DNA of 64,000 nt from Lachnospiraceae bacterium (lineage in GTDB: Bacteria; Bacillota; Clostridia; Lachnospirales; Lachnospiraceae), in assembly GCA_021199655.1 (NCBI GenBank), contig JAJQHQ010000101.1, positions 98,274 through 162,273 on the forward strand, in the 5' to 3' direction. A program made the translations under genes and the position numbers. Position 1 is the first letter of the stretch, and every line of letters begins with the position of its first letter. This document shows positions 42,321 to 51,199 of this stretch, in pieces. The notes under the pieces are model-generated. The model saw nothing but the letters and a program-made list of their open reading frames with translations. It searched no databases and was not told the DNA's origin.

Positions 42321-43532
42321 TTACTGCGGCATCGGTTTTGAACTTCCCTGCAATAACAATGCATCACGAAGCTGCTGCTTCACCTTTTCCAGTTCTTCCT
42401 GCAGGATACTGTTCTTCTGCCTTTCCACATCGGCTTCCTGCTCTGCCACATCAGCCCGGCGCCGTTCGCGCTCTGTATTCTCGCGTTCTTCCTGTCTGCC
42501 CTGCTGTATTCCTTCCTGTATTCCTTCCTGTATTCCTTCCTGTCTGCCTTGCTGTATTCCTTCCTGCTTCCCGGCATTTAAAATCCTTTTAGCTTCTGTC
42601 TCAATCACTTTACCACCCATAACCGATTGCACTCCTTTCACGACATTTGGATATTTTCTTGCCAGATTCTCAACCACGATATTGCTCAGATTTATGATCG
42701 TATACTTGTAAAACTCGTTCAATTCTCCCTTTTCAGCCAAACGAGTCAGGTGCTCCCGCATCCTGCGGTAATCATCCGTGATTGCCTTAAGCCGCGTCTC
42801 ATCCTCATTCGCTTTTGCCAGAATATAATTGCTGAAGCGAAACAGGTAAAACGGAAACAGAAGCAGCAGATCCTTCTCGATCATATCGTCCAATGTGTAA
42901 TCCCGCAGTTTCATTACGAGGACATCTATCGGCAGCACACCCATCGGTGCTTTCGCCTCTATCCTCATCTTATCCGGAGTATTTCTCGTGCTCTGTAAAA
43001 ACAACACCGCGCAGTTTGGAAATTCCACCCTCAGCACATTGCCAGTCAAAATTTCGGTGTCTCTCGCCACCAGCATTGCGTACTCAAGCATCCGCCTCAG
43101 GATGTGATTATCCGGTCGGGTCTGCTCTTCGATCAGGAATCTCTTCCTTACAACCCCGATGATCTCAAAGCTCGAATCGGTCGTGCGTTTGGACAAATCT
43201 CCCGTCTGCTCTTTTGTCATATGTACATCTTTAGAAAATACAACCTGATCCTCTTTTGTAAAGTGCTCATTGAAGATCTCGTTCACCAGCGGAATGAGAA
43301 GTTGCGGACAATCTTCCAACAGCGTCCTGTACACATCGTCATATGGGTCACCAACATGTTCCTGCTCAGGCTCTCCTGCCTTGTGCGGCTGGCGCAACCG
43401 GCCATCGCCATTCTCTTCCACGAGTACATCCAGTTCTGTAACTATCGCTTTCTCTGCTGTCCCTTCCGAAACAACAGCTTCATCTTTCGTAACACCATCT
43501 GCACGATCCGTGCAAAACGCTTTGTAGTCTAT
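42321..43532 (-). CDS. Rpn-like PD-(D/E)XK protein, copy 1, start codon unclear
   Basis: The frame is open from an ATA codon (43532-43530) placed 8-9 bases after GGAGG; no ATG follows in the conserved N-terminus, and the first usual start is GTG at 43421. The conserved core has DDVYRTLLEDCPQLLIPLVN and DSSFEIIGVVRKRFLIEEQT, the D...ExQ nuclease core of Rpn-like proteins. A helical C-terminus carries QEG repeats (EGIQEGIQEGIQQGRQEERE) and a coiled coil. Proteins of this type promote recombination in E. coli; here the role is unknown. Whether this copy is translated from ATA, GTG or not at all is open. Confidence 0.65.
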   Translation of the reverse strand: MDYKAFCTDRADGVTKDEAVVSEGTAEKAIVTELDVLVEENGDGRLRQPHKAGEPEQEHVGDPYDDVYRTLLEDCPQLLIPLVNEIFNEHFTKEDQVVFSKDVHMTKEQTGDLSKRTTDSSFEIIGVVRKRFLIEEQTRPDNHILRRMLEYAMLVARDTEILTGNVLRVEFPNCAVLFLQSTRNTPDKMRIEAKAPMGVLPIDVLVMKLRDYTLDDMIEKDLLLLFPFYLFRFSNYILAKANEDETRLKAITDDYRRMREHLTRLAEKGELNEFYKYTIINLSNIVVENLARKYPNVVKGVQSVMGGKVIETEAKRILNAGKQEGIQQGRQEGIQEGIQEGIQQGRQEERENTERERRRADVAEQEADVERQKNSILQEELEKVKQQLRDALLLQGSSKPMPQ

Positions 43533-43619
43533 GGTGTTACACCTCCATTTCTGAAGTGCCGTCTTCTGGCGTTATAAAAACGGGCTTATCTGTCAATTTA
43601 TCAAACTTTCGCGCACAGT

Positions 43620-44819
43620 TTACTGCGGCATCGGTTTTGAACTTCCCTGCAATAACAATGCATCACGAAGCTGCTGCTTCACCTTTTCCAGTTCTTCCTG
43701 CAGGATACTGTTCTTCTGCCTTTCCACATCGGCTTCCTGCTCTGCCACATCAGCCCGGCGCCGTTCGCGCTCTGTATTCTCGCGTTCTTCCTGTCTGCCC
43801 TGCTGTATTCCTTCCTGTATTCCTTCCTGTATTCCTTCCTGTCTGCCTTGCTGTATTCCTTCCTGCTTCCCGGCATTTAAAATCCTTTTAGCTTCTGTCT
43901 CAATCACTTTACCACCCATAACCGATTGCACTCCTTTCACGACATTTGGATATTTTCTTGCCAGATTCTCAACCACGATATTGCTCAGATTTATGATCGT
44001 ATACTTGTAAAACTCGTTCAATTCTCCCTTTTCAGCCAAACGAGTCAGGTGCTCCCGCATCCTGCGGTAATCATCCGTGATTGCCTTAAGCCGCGTCTCA
44101 TCCTCATTCGCTTTTGCCAGAATATAATTGCTGAAGCGAAACAGGTAAAACGGAAACAGAAGCAGCAGATCCTTCTCGATCATATCGTCCAATGTGTAAT
44201 CCCGCAGTTTCATTACGAGGACATCTATCGGCAGCACACCCATCGGTGCTTTCGCCTCTATCCTCATCTTATCCGGAGTATTTCTCGTGCTCTGTAAAAA
44301 CAACACCGCGCAGTTTGGAAATTCCACCCTCAGCACATTGCCAGTCAAAATTTCGGTGTCTCTCGCCACCAGCATTGCGTACTCAAGCATCCGCCTCAGG
44401 ATGTGATTATCCGGTCGGGTCTGCTCTTCGATCAGGAATCTCTTCCTTACAACCCCGATGATCTCAAAGCTCGAATCGGTCGTGCGTTTGGACAAAGCTC
44501 CCGTCTGCTCTTTTGTAATATGTACGTCTTTGGAAAATACAACCTGATCCTCTTTTGTAAAGTGCTCATTGAAGATCTCATTCACCAGCGGAATGAGAAG
44601 CTGCGGACAATCTTCCAACAGCGTCCGGTACACATCGTCATATGGGTCACCGACATGTTCCTGCTCAGGCTCTCCTGCCTTGTGCGGCTGGCGCAACCGG
44701 CCATCGCCATTCTCTTCCACGAGTACATCCAGTTCTGTAACTATCGCTTTCTCTGCTGTCCCTTCCGAAACAACAGCTTCATCTTTCGTAACACCATCTG
44801 CACGATCCGTGCAAAACAT
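43620..44819 (-). CDS. Rpn-like PD-(D/E)XK protein, copy 2
   Basis: The 399-residue product starts at ATG 44819 (FCTDRADGVTKDEAVVSEGT), created where copy 1 has GCG; the ribosome-binding GGAGG is about 20 bases away and again faces an ATA codon. Apart from two residues (Ile for Met in KDVHITKE, Ala for Asp in QTGALSKR) it equals copy 1 over the shared part. Same D...ExQ core and QEG repeat tail. The start change may have rescued translation. Confidence 0.75.
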   Translation of the reverse strand: MFCTDRADGVTKDEAVVSEGTAEKAIVTELDVLVEENGDGRLRQPHKAGEPEQEHVGDPYDDVYRTLLEDCPQLLIPLVNEIFNEHFTKEDQVVFSKDVHITKEQTGALSKRTTDSSFEIIGVVRKRFLIEEQTRPDNHILRRMLEYAMLVARDTEILTGNVLRVEFPNCAVLFLQSTRNTPDKMRIEAKAPMGVLPIDVLVMKLRDYTLDDMIEKDLLLLFPFYLFRFSNYILAKANEDETRLKAITDDYRRMREHLTRLAEKGELNEFYKYTIINLSNIVVENLARKYPNVVKGVQSVMGGKVIETEAKRILNAGKQEGIQQGRQEGIQEGIQEGIQQGRQEERENTERERRRADVAEQEADVERQKNSILQEELEKVKQQLRDALLLQGSSKPMPQ

Positions 44820-45067
44820 TTTGTAGTCTATGGTGTTACACCTCCCATTTCTGAAGTGCCGTCTTCTGGCGTTATAAAAACGGGCTTATCTGTCAATTGC
44901 TGCCGCACGACGAGAGCCTGGAATCCCGCTGTGCTACACATATACTACCACAGATATTGCAGATTGTCATTAAATTTTTGCTGAAAATGCAGAGAATGAC
45001 ACGAATCGTGGCACTTCGGAGGGATATCGCAGTAATTCCATTTTTGCATTCTCGTCTTAATCTGTGT

Positions 45068-45895
45068 TTATCCCGTTCTTTCACATTTCCAATCTCCTGA
45101 TGAATATGTTCCTGAATCAACAATTTGTGTTTGTGCAGTATAATAATACTTATATCCTTTTTCATCTTCACAAGAGAACTTAAAAATGAGTCTAAAATTC
45201 TGATATGAGACTTTTGTTCCACTTCCAGTTTTCAGCTGACTTAGCTCTTCTGTATCCGTCTTAACAATAAATGCTGCTCCCGGCCCCAAGGATTTTTGAC
45301 CCTTTCTCCCCTTAGAATCTACACAGTATAAGCGCGAAGCCCTTGTAATCTCTTTCCCATCGGAATCTTCTGCAATAAGCTCAAGTGGCTCTATTTGCGA
45401 AATGATTTTTGACGTTACATTTTTTATTGATAGATTCAAATTAGCATAACGGCTCAAGTAATTTAAAACCCTTATTTCAAATTTGGGCAAATAAATGCTG
45501 TCTTGTTCATTTCTTTTGTATTGTGCCTCAGCCATAGCCATGGATTTTCTTTGCAAATCCAGTGTCATTAAATCAATCATATCAGATTTGTTTTGGGCAA
45601 TTTGATTCTGATGTAATGTTATCACTCCAAGGGCAACTGTAGCAATCAACGTGAATGCACTACCAAAATATGATAAAAGATCCTGTGGCAGCATCTGAAT
45701 ATCAAAAAACGGTATGGGAGGATTCACGTTGTAGTAAATCCATTCAATTATATAGGGAAGAAAAATGATTATAGTCACAAGCAAAATTCCCACAACAGCA
45801 ATCAAAATTCTTCTAACACGCGAATGAGGGTCAAGCCCCATGTGTTTCCACCCATTTTCTTCCAATTTTTTCTTAATTTCCCTTTCATTCCTCAT
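45068..45895 (-). CDS. Two-helix membrane protein, unknown function
   Basis: The 275-residue protein has two transmembrane helices (ILIAVVGILLVTIIIFLPYI at about 31-50 and FGSAFTLIATVALGVITLHQ at about 77-96), a short helical linker and a C-terminal beta-rich domain of about 150 residues (FEIRVLNYLSRYANLNLSIK and QNFRLIFKFSCEDEKGYKYY). No family is recognised. It starts 6 bases after the stop of the chimeric gene, so the two are probably translated together. The composition is AT-rich. Confidence 0.7.
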   Translation of the reverse strand: MRNEREIKKKLEENGWKHMGLDPHSRVRRILIAVVGILLVTIIIFLPYIIEWIYYNVNPPIPFFDIQMLPQDLLSYFGSAFTLIATVALGVITLHQNQIAQNKSDMIDLMTLDLQRKSMAMAEAQYKRNEQDSIYLPKFEIRVLNYLSRYANLNLSIKNVTSKIISQIEPLELIAEDSDGKEITRASRLYCVDSKGRKGQKSLGPGAAFIVKTDTEELSQLKTGSGTKVSYQNFRLIFKFSCEDEKGYKYYYTAQTQIVDSGTYSSGDWKCERTG

Positions 45896-45901
45896 ATAAT
45901 A

Positions 45902-46510
45902 TTACTTACACACCCATCTTTGTAAAATCTGCTTTAGATTCATATCTGCTCGCCGAGTATGAAATGTGTTTTCATACTCAGGATTTTTAATACAATGCAT
46001 TTTCTCCAGGTTATGCCTTAGATACAACGCAGCAAGTTCGTTTTGAATGATTGAAATATAATATGGCAAAACTTCATAAGCCATAATTTTTTTAAATTCA
46101 TTTTCATCATTAGCCGAAGCTGGTAAAGGCACAAAATTTCTCCCATAGGAAGAAATCAAAAGAATAGCTTCAACCAAGGCTTCCTGATTATTATAGAAAG
46201 TAACTGGCATAGCGTAATAGGAACCTTTATTCTCAAATAACCTATCTCTTCTGCCCTGTTTATCAAAAATAACAACATCATAATTTCTGGAAAAGCTATC
46301 CAGCAGTCTTTTCATACATTCCGTGTCAGATTCATTAAATCTATATGGTTCTATACTTTCTTTTGTAATTTTAGCAATAGAAGGCATGAAATCCATATCC
46401 AGAAGTTCCTGCTCCTGCACTGCTCCCCAGCCGTATTGGCCCATTGGGCAACCACCCATACAGAGACGGGATACCTTAATATCTGTATTTTTTAATGTTA
46501 TGTACTCCAC
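45902..46510 (-). CDS. Chimeric protein: aldo/keto-reductase N-terminus joined to unknown domain
   Basis: Starting at GTG 46510, the first 36 residues (EYITLKNTDIKVSRLCMGGC and PMGQYGWG) are the start of an aldo/keto reductase, but from about residue 37 the sequence is unrelated (DMDFMPSIAKITKESIEPYR onward). No catalytic Asp/Tyr/Lys of the reductase remains. The rest (RNYDVVIFDKQGRRDRLFEN, EALVEAILLISSYGRNFVPL) has no recognised family. It looks like a deletion join. It overlaps the stop of the sugar-transferase fragment (TAGTG). Confidence 0.65.
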   Translation of the reverse strand: MEYITLKNTDIKVSRLCMGGCPMGQYGWGAVQEQELLDMDFMPSIAKITKESIEPYRFNESDTECMKRLLDSFSRNYDVVIFDKQGRRDRLFENKGSYYAMPVTFYNNQEALVEAILLISSYGRNFVPLPASANDENEFKKIMAYEVLPYYISIIQNELAALYLRHNLEKMHCIKNPEYENTFHTRRADMNLKQILQRWVCK

Positions 46511-46818
46511 TATCTATTACCCCTCAAAACTCTCAGAATCTTCTTAATCACATAAAACACGGTTTCCCAAAAAATGATTAAATCTGTTTTAAGCGACACA
46601 TTCGCCACATACTTCAATCGGAGCTGATTCTTTCGTTTTAACACGTACTTCTCGTACATCTCATCCGCATTCTGGGTCCCTACTATCTCATCAAGGTTTA
46701 TAAAATTGATAGAACTGTAGTCTGTAATACCAGGACGGACATTTAAGATATTCCTATCTAATCCGTCATAAGCACCTGTATATCTGAGCAGTTCTGGCCT
46801 CGGCCCTGCTAATGTCAA
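46510..46818 (-). pseudogene. 5'-truncated bacterial sugar transferase (undecaprenyl-phosphate type)
   Basis: Only about 102 C-terminal residues remain: LAGPRPELLRYTGAYDGLDR, LNVRPGITDYSSINFINLDE and NQLRLKYVANVSLKTDLIIF are the C-terminal hallmarks of initiating sugar transferases of surface-polysaccharide clusters. The membrane helix and active-site start are missing. The cut lies near 46820, next to the non-coding flank of the recombinase element. Confidence 0.8.
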
Positions 46819-47099
46819 GAGAGGAACAACTTTTTTTCTGATTTTTTCTCAAAATGCAATGTTTCTCATCGCAAGACACAAAAAAGAGCCTCTGATTGCT
46901 CAAAAGCTCCTAAATCATGTACCCATATGAACTTGTCACTTATCTGATATGTTGCCAGTTCCACATCAGATATATATTTGTCTATTCTATGAACAGCTGA
47001 TCCGCTTCAGCTGCAGGTATTCAGTCACCGTCATTATTTAAACTAACAATACAAACCTCTTTCCATTATTTCGCTCATCGTGTTATTAGCTGCAGCATA
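46819..47099. other. Non-coding left flank of the recombinase element
   Basis: This AT-rich 281-base stretch has no credible ORF. A weak hairpin GAGC-N8-GCTC (46886-46901) followed on the minus strand by TTTTTT may end the element's transcript. An attachment site could lie here, but serine-recombinase cores are too short to recognise. Confidence 0.4.
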
Positions 47100-47513
47100 C
47101 TATTCTTCTTTGAACAGACGCATATCTGCCATATTAAAAATCACCGCATTGTTTTTTTCTAAATAGTTTCCGGTTACTTGATAGGTGTTGTTATCTTTAT
47201 AACCATTTACCGCAAGAATTCTTTCAACGAATGCACTGCTTACAACTCGCATTGAAACGTGCTTACCAAGCAAAATGCCATCCGGTACTTTAAAGGACAT
47301 ATATTCTTTACCTGGACACGGCATCACCGCAATCGAATCCATCGCCTTATTTATTTTCAAACACAAGTATTTCGGCGCTCCCAACAGGCGCACCACATCT
47401 TTTCCAATATGTATTTCTTTTCTTTTTCCGGAGATGGAAATCTCTACACGGACGGAGTGTTTATTTCCGTTCCACATTTTTAAATCCTGACTGCTATTAT
47501 TATTTTCATCCAA
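47100..47513 (-). CDS. Accessory protein of the recombinase element, unknown function
   Basis: The start is TTG at 47513, about 9 bases after GAGGG; 137 residues. The beta-rich protein (SVRVEISISGKRKEIHIGKD, AMDSIAVMPCPGKEYMSFKV, NAVIFNMADMRLFKEE) resembles, in order of elements, the middle of the preceding 378-residue protein, suggesting a shared fold and an old duplication. The family is unknown. Last gene of the element's operon. Confidence 0.65.
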   Translation of the reverse strand: MDENNNSSQDLKMWNGNKHSVRVEISISGKRKEIHIGKDVVRLLGAPKYLCLKINKAMDSIAVMPCPGKEYMSFKVPDGILLGKHVSMRVVSSAFVERILAVNGYKDNNTYQVTGNYLEKNNAVIFNMADMRLFKEE

Positions 47514-47579
47514 TGCTATTATCCCTCTTTTTATCTATCACAGAAGTTTTACAACAAGGAATTATCAGCGCATGATAAA

Positions 47580-48716
47580 TCATCTCCACCCACTGTAATA
47601 ACTATTGCTGTCTATTTGTTTTACTTCTTCTGTTTCAGTTTTTTCGTTTACATCATTATTTTCCTGTATCGTGAGAGCATATCCAGTAGAACTGTTATTT
47701 TCTATTTTCATTTCTCTGTCATCCTCAAGTGCAATCGGAGCAACATCAAAAGTCATTTGACTATATGAATCTTCCGATGATACATCATCGTTCGATTCTG
47801 TTTTGCTTAAGGAATTTTTTTCGTTATAATCGCTTTCTTCCCCGCCTTTTTTCTCATCGGAAATAGTGCTGGATTGTTCTCTTAAATTTTCTTTTTCAGC
47901 TTTATCCTGTTCCCCTTTATCAGTCTTTTCTGTTCCGTTATAATCAGAATATGTATTCCCAACATAGTCCTCAAGATACTCAAATATATTCATCTGTTTC
48001 GCAGAAACATAATCGTTATAGGACTTGCCGACCCGGTCTTTATAATATTCCGGGTAATACATAACCTGCTGTTTCTTCTGTTTCGTTTCTCCTGTTCTTT
48101 CATCCACGTACTGCGTTGATTTTGATTCAAACATAACAGCTTCCTCAAGATCAAACACAAGAACAAGTCCATCCCTTGAATTTGCCACACGGCCAAGCAC
48201 CTTATAGCGGCATTCCTTATTCCAACCCATCAGGCGGTACAGCTTGTCCACGTATTCCCTTGATGTCACTTCTTTATTAACCCACACGCCGTCTTTCTGC
48301 CGGACGCGCGCCCAATCAACAGAAGCATATTCTTCTTCCTGGCACATGACTACCGTCATACGCTTTTTCTGCGGATGATAAATTGGGATAATATACTGCA
48401 CTCCTTCGAAGAGACGGATGCAGGCCATATTGAATGTCAGTTTTCCGTATTTAATGCTTACAGCCGGCTTTTTAAGCATCGAGAACTGTGTCCGCGGCGG
48501 CATTTCATAGCCATCCAGATCTTCATATTCCAGCGGCTGTTTCTGTTCCAGCCTTGACTTTACAAGCGCCCGGATTAATTCCTGATCGTTATATCCATAA
48601 GACTGGCCGGATGGTGTTTCCCCATTCGCTGATGTTCCAACCGTTTTATTATTTTTTCCTGTCTCCATGCTTTCAGACCTTTCTGTCATATTCGTAAGCT
48701 GTCCCAACTTCTCCAT
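47580..48716 (-). CDS. Accessory protein of the recombinase element, unknown function
   Basis: ATG at 48716 follows GGGAG at 7 bases and is preferred to a GTG (48737) that overlaps the recombinase stop; 378 residues. The N-terminus is Ser/Thr/Asn-rich; residues about 80-200 form a beta-rich domain (AVSIKYGKLTFNMACIRLFE, KKRMTVVMCQEEEYASVDWA, DGLVLVFDLEEAVMFES). The last 140 residues are acidic and low-complexity (Glu, Lys, Ser, Asp). A DNA- or recombinase-partner role is inferred only from position. Confidence 0.65.
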   Translation of the reverse strand: MEKLGQLTNMTERSESMETGKNNKTVGTSANGETPSGQSYGYNDQELIRALVKSRLEQKQPLEYEDLDGYEMPPRTQFSMLKKPAVSIKYGKLTFNMACIRLFEGVQYIIPIYHPQKKRMTVVMCQEEEYASVDWARVRQKDGVWVNKEVTSREYVDKLYRLMGWNKECRYKVLGRVANSRDGLVLVFDLEEAVMFESKSTQYVDERTGETKQKKQQVMYYPEYYKDRVGKSYNDYVSAKQMNIFEYLEDYVGNTYSDYNGTEKTDKGEQDKAEKENLREQSSTISDEKKGGEESDYNEKNSLSKTESNDDVSSEDSYSQMTFDVAPIALEDDREMKIENNSSTGYALTIQENNDVNEKTETEEVKQIDSNSYYSGWR

Positions 48717-48733
48717 TTCAAATCTCCCGCCTG

Positions 48734-50704
48734 TCACATTGACATCAATAATAATTCCATTTCTTCAGCAATACTCTCGTGGGACGGTATGTCTCCGATC
48801 AGCGGATTCACTGCCACATCCCCATCCTGTTCAATATCAGAAGCCGTAAGGGAATTGATAATGCTGTCACGCTTTTTCCTGAGCGGATACAGCATTCCAT
48901 TCCCATTGCGTGTAGTTTTTGCTGCCAATTCACTGTTTTTTATTGGAATGTACCTTGAGGGCAAATCCTTCTGCTCCGCTTCCACAGATTTTGCAGCCAG
49001 CTGCGATGCCCTCGTTTTCACGATCTGTGGCTCATCAAGATAAAATGCCATGATCACCCGGTTCCCTCGTGCACGGGTAATACCACGGAAACGAAACGTA
49101 TAATCCGTGATCCAGTCCTGTTCTTCATAAACGGCTTCACAAAATGCTTTCCCGTTAAATGACGATACCCATTTCCCATGCTCATTGACCCACGGAAAGC
49201 CCATTTCCCCATCACTATTCCGGAGCACCAGTGTCTGCAGCATAGGATGGTAAAGCAGCTCAATCCGGTCACAGTTCCCCAACCGTTCATAGCATTTTTT
49301 GTTGAACTTAAGCTGCCTGCGGCTGATCGTCAGAGTCGGTGTATCCCGCCCGATAAAAAAGGCACTGTAAGGAACATAGTAACCAGTGAAATCCATATGG
49401 GAAATCCTGCTGTGTTCTTCCCCATTGATAATCCGGGACCGATGTTCGATCTCCTCATATTCGTCTTCAGAATAAGCACTGCGGGAAAGCTCCAGGATGG
49501 TATCATGGTCAATACCGTTGAAAGACGGGTTCAGACTCACAAACCCTTTTAATCCCCCGGAGCGGATCACTCCTACTTCCGGTACTCCCGTATGGCGCAG
49601 CCTGCTCGCAGAAAGCATATGTACAGCCCTGGCAATCTCCGGTGTCACAATGCCTTCATGATGCTTCTCCACGAAAGCCGCGTCCCTGATCCTCTCGTTC
49701 TTCACAACCTTCTGCTCCTTATAATTCAACACGACTGTTTTTCTTGCCATGAGATCACCCCAGCGGCGTTCGTTCAGCATGATAGCGCCTACCATCCCCG
49801 CGTTCCATTCCGTCCTGCCTTTTAAGGTCGGCCTGCGGTACTCTGTCAGTGTCTCGGCAATCTCTTCATTTGACTGACCGGAAAGGCGGGCAAAGAAAAT
49901 ATATCTTACAGTCACCGCTTCTTCCTCAACCACGACAAGCCTACCATCCTGCGTATGACGATAACCCAACAAATCTGATAACGGATACTGGCCGGTACAG
50001 ATACGCTGATCGTAGGATAAAATCATACGGCGGCTCTTATTTGCCGATTCCCAATCGGCAAGCATCGCATGTACCTGCAGGTTTACCCCTGCATCCGGAT
50101 TCAGTGTATTCAGATGCTCCGTCTCAAAATATACGCCGACCGGATGGCGCGGATTCTGTGTCTGCAGCTTCTGGATTTCATTGACAAAATCACCGACGTT
50201 CCGGGCAAAACGAGAGACGCTCGCGCACAGGATCAGGTCAATCTTCTTATTCTTTGCGTCATCCAGCATACGCAAGAACTCTGTCCTCTTTTTCATCGAG
50301 GTGCCAGATTTTCCTTCATCTGCGTAGATATCCACCAACTCCCATTTGGGATTTCTCGTCACTTTCTCTGTATAATATTTTTTCTGGTTTTCATAGGAAG
50401 ATACCTGTTCTTCGCTTGCCGTGCTGACCCTGACATAAACGCCCACTTTATGCTCACTGTCATCTATATCTAATGAAAGCTCATCTGCCTTGATAAGGAC
50501 GGCATCCCCTGCTGAAGCATTCCGGATTCGTTCCCTTGTCCGCTGCTTTCTCTCTTCACGGTTTTCATGGCGGTTTCTCCACGCTTCAGGCTCCGGTTCC
50601 GGACATTCTGACACATCTGAACGCTCTCTTTGCTCGTCCCTTTCCACACAGGCTGGCAGTTCCAATTCATATCCACTAACATTTGGTTCCTTACCATCCA
50701 TCAT
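48734..50704 (-). CDS. Large serine recombinase
   Basis: The 656-residue protein has a charged N-terminal extension (about 85 residues), then the resolvase domain KVGVYVRVSTASEEQVSSYE with catalytic Ser in VRVST, the DIYADEGKSGTSMKKRTEFL helix, LILCASVSRFARNVGDF and a long C-terminal DNA-binding part (SGQSNEEIAETLTEYRRPTL, recombinase domain). Such enzymes integrate and excise elements at short att sites. No zinc-ribbon cysteines stand out. It starts 4 bases after the resolvase-like partner gene; both are probably co-expressed. Confidence 0.93.
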   Translation of the reverse strand: MMDGKEPNVSGYELELPACVERDEQRERSDVSECPEPEPEAWRNRHENREERKQRTRERIRNASAGDAVLIKADELSLDIDDSEHKVGVYVRVSTASEEQVSSYENQKKYYTEKVTRNPKWELVDIYADEGKSGTSMKKRTEFLRMLDDAKNKKIDLILCASVSRFARNVGDFVNEIQKLQTQNPRHPVGVYFETEHLNTLNPDAGVNLQVHAMLADWESANKSRRMILSYDQRICTGQYPLSDLLGYRHTQDGRLVVVEEEAVTVRYIFFARLSGQSNEEIAETLTEYRRPTLKGRTEWNAGMVGAIMLNERRWGDLMARKTVVLNYKEQKVVKNERIRDAAFVEKHHEGIVTPEIARAVHMLSASRLRHTGVPEVGVIRSGGLKGFVSLNPSFNGIDHDTILELSRSAYSEDEYEEIEHRSRIINGEEHSRISHMDFTGYYVPYSAFFIGRDTPTLTISRRQLKFNKKCYERLGNCDRIELLYHPMLQTLVLRNSDGEMGFPWVNEHGKWVSSFNGKAFCEAVYEEQDWITDYTFRFRGITRARGNRVIMAFYLDEPQIVKTRASQLAAKSVEAEQKDLPSRYIPIKNSELAAKTTRNGNGMLYPLRKKRDSIINSLTASDIEQDGDVAVNPLIGDIPSHESIAEEMELLLMSM

Positions 50705-50707
50705 TTC

Positions 50708-51199
50708 TCAGCCCTTTCCATGAAAGTTCTCTGTAACCGCTGTTTTCCATAACCTGTAATCGTCCGGATTCAGCCGGATATATTCATCTGCCATTCCAAC
50801 CAGTGCTTTTTTCTGCCCGTCAAAATCTGTAACAGTATCTATCTGATAATCCGTGTCCTCTGTTATCAGGTCGATTCCACCGTTTATCTCCGACAATAAT
50901 TTGACCAGATAACAGAAATCCCCCATATTTGCAGCGAGATACGCTTTTGTCTGCGTAGCGATACACTGGACTTTCCCGCTGCTGCAGTCTCCAAGCAGCC
51001 GTACCATCTCTGGTCGCTTTGCAGTCTGTTTGTTCCCGGTAATATCAATATAAACACCTACCAGTTGGAACTTCGTTGACCTGGCAAATTTACTCTCATA
51101 ATACGAATTGTGATAGGCCACTGCCTGTTCCCGGCGTTTCTCCCACAATTTTGCGAGTTTAACATATCCTGCCACACGGATTTTCTCACTCATTTCCAT
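50708..51199 (-). CDS. Resolvase-fold protein lacking the catalytic serine
   Basis: The 163-residue protein aligns with the N-terminal catalytic domain of serine recombinases: KIRVAGYVKLAKLWEKRREQ, FQLVGVYIDITGNKQTAKRP, KVQCIATQTKAYLAANMGDF, NGGIDLITED. The position of the active Ser (YVRVS in the neighbour) reads YVKLA and the arginine block is altered, so it should be inactive. It has no DNA-binding tail. A regulatory or directionality partner of the large recombinase is possible. It overlaps the ATPase gene by 14 bases. Confidence 0.7.
   Translation of the reverse strand: MEMSEKIRVAGYVKLAKLWEKRREQAVAYHNSYYESKFARSTKFQLVGVYIDITGNKQTAKRPEMVRLLGDCSSGKVQCIATQTKAYLAANMGDFCYLVKLLSEINGGIDLITEDTDYQIDTVTDFDGQKKALVGMADEYIRLNPDDYRLWKTAVTENFHGKG

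Larger units (their letters stand above)
42290..44897 (-). repeat. Tandem duplication, two units of about 1.3 kb
   Basis: Unit 1 (about 42314-43598) and unit 2 (about 43613-44897) have a period of 1299 bases. By eye, about 885 bases at the left of each are identical, while substitutions cluster in about 43198-43370 versus 44497-44669. The right ends share GGGCTTATCTGTCAATT. Confidence 0.85.

Noticed and set aside
42480..42580. Short tandem repeats CTGTATTCCTTC, CRISPR-like at first sight
   Set aside because: They encode the EGIQEGIQ repeat of the Rpn-like protein; there are no spacers.
44893..45222. 109-codon frame on the minus strand beside the duplication
   Set aside because: It overlaps the membrane-protein gene in another frame and shows no conserved pattern.
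46510..46818. Sugar-transferase fragment as a complete small gene
   Set aside because: It lacks the membrane helix and catalytic start of every family member; it is a truncated stump.
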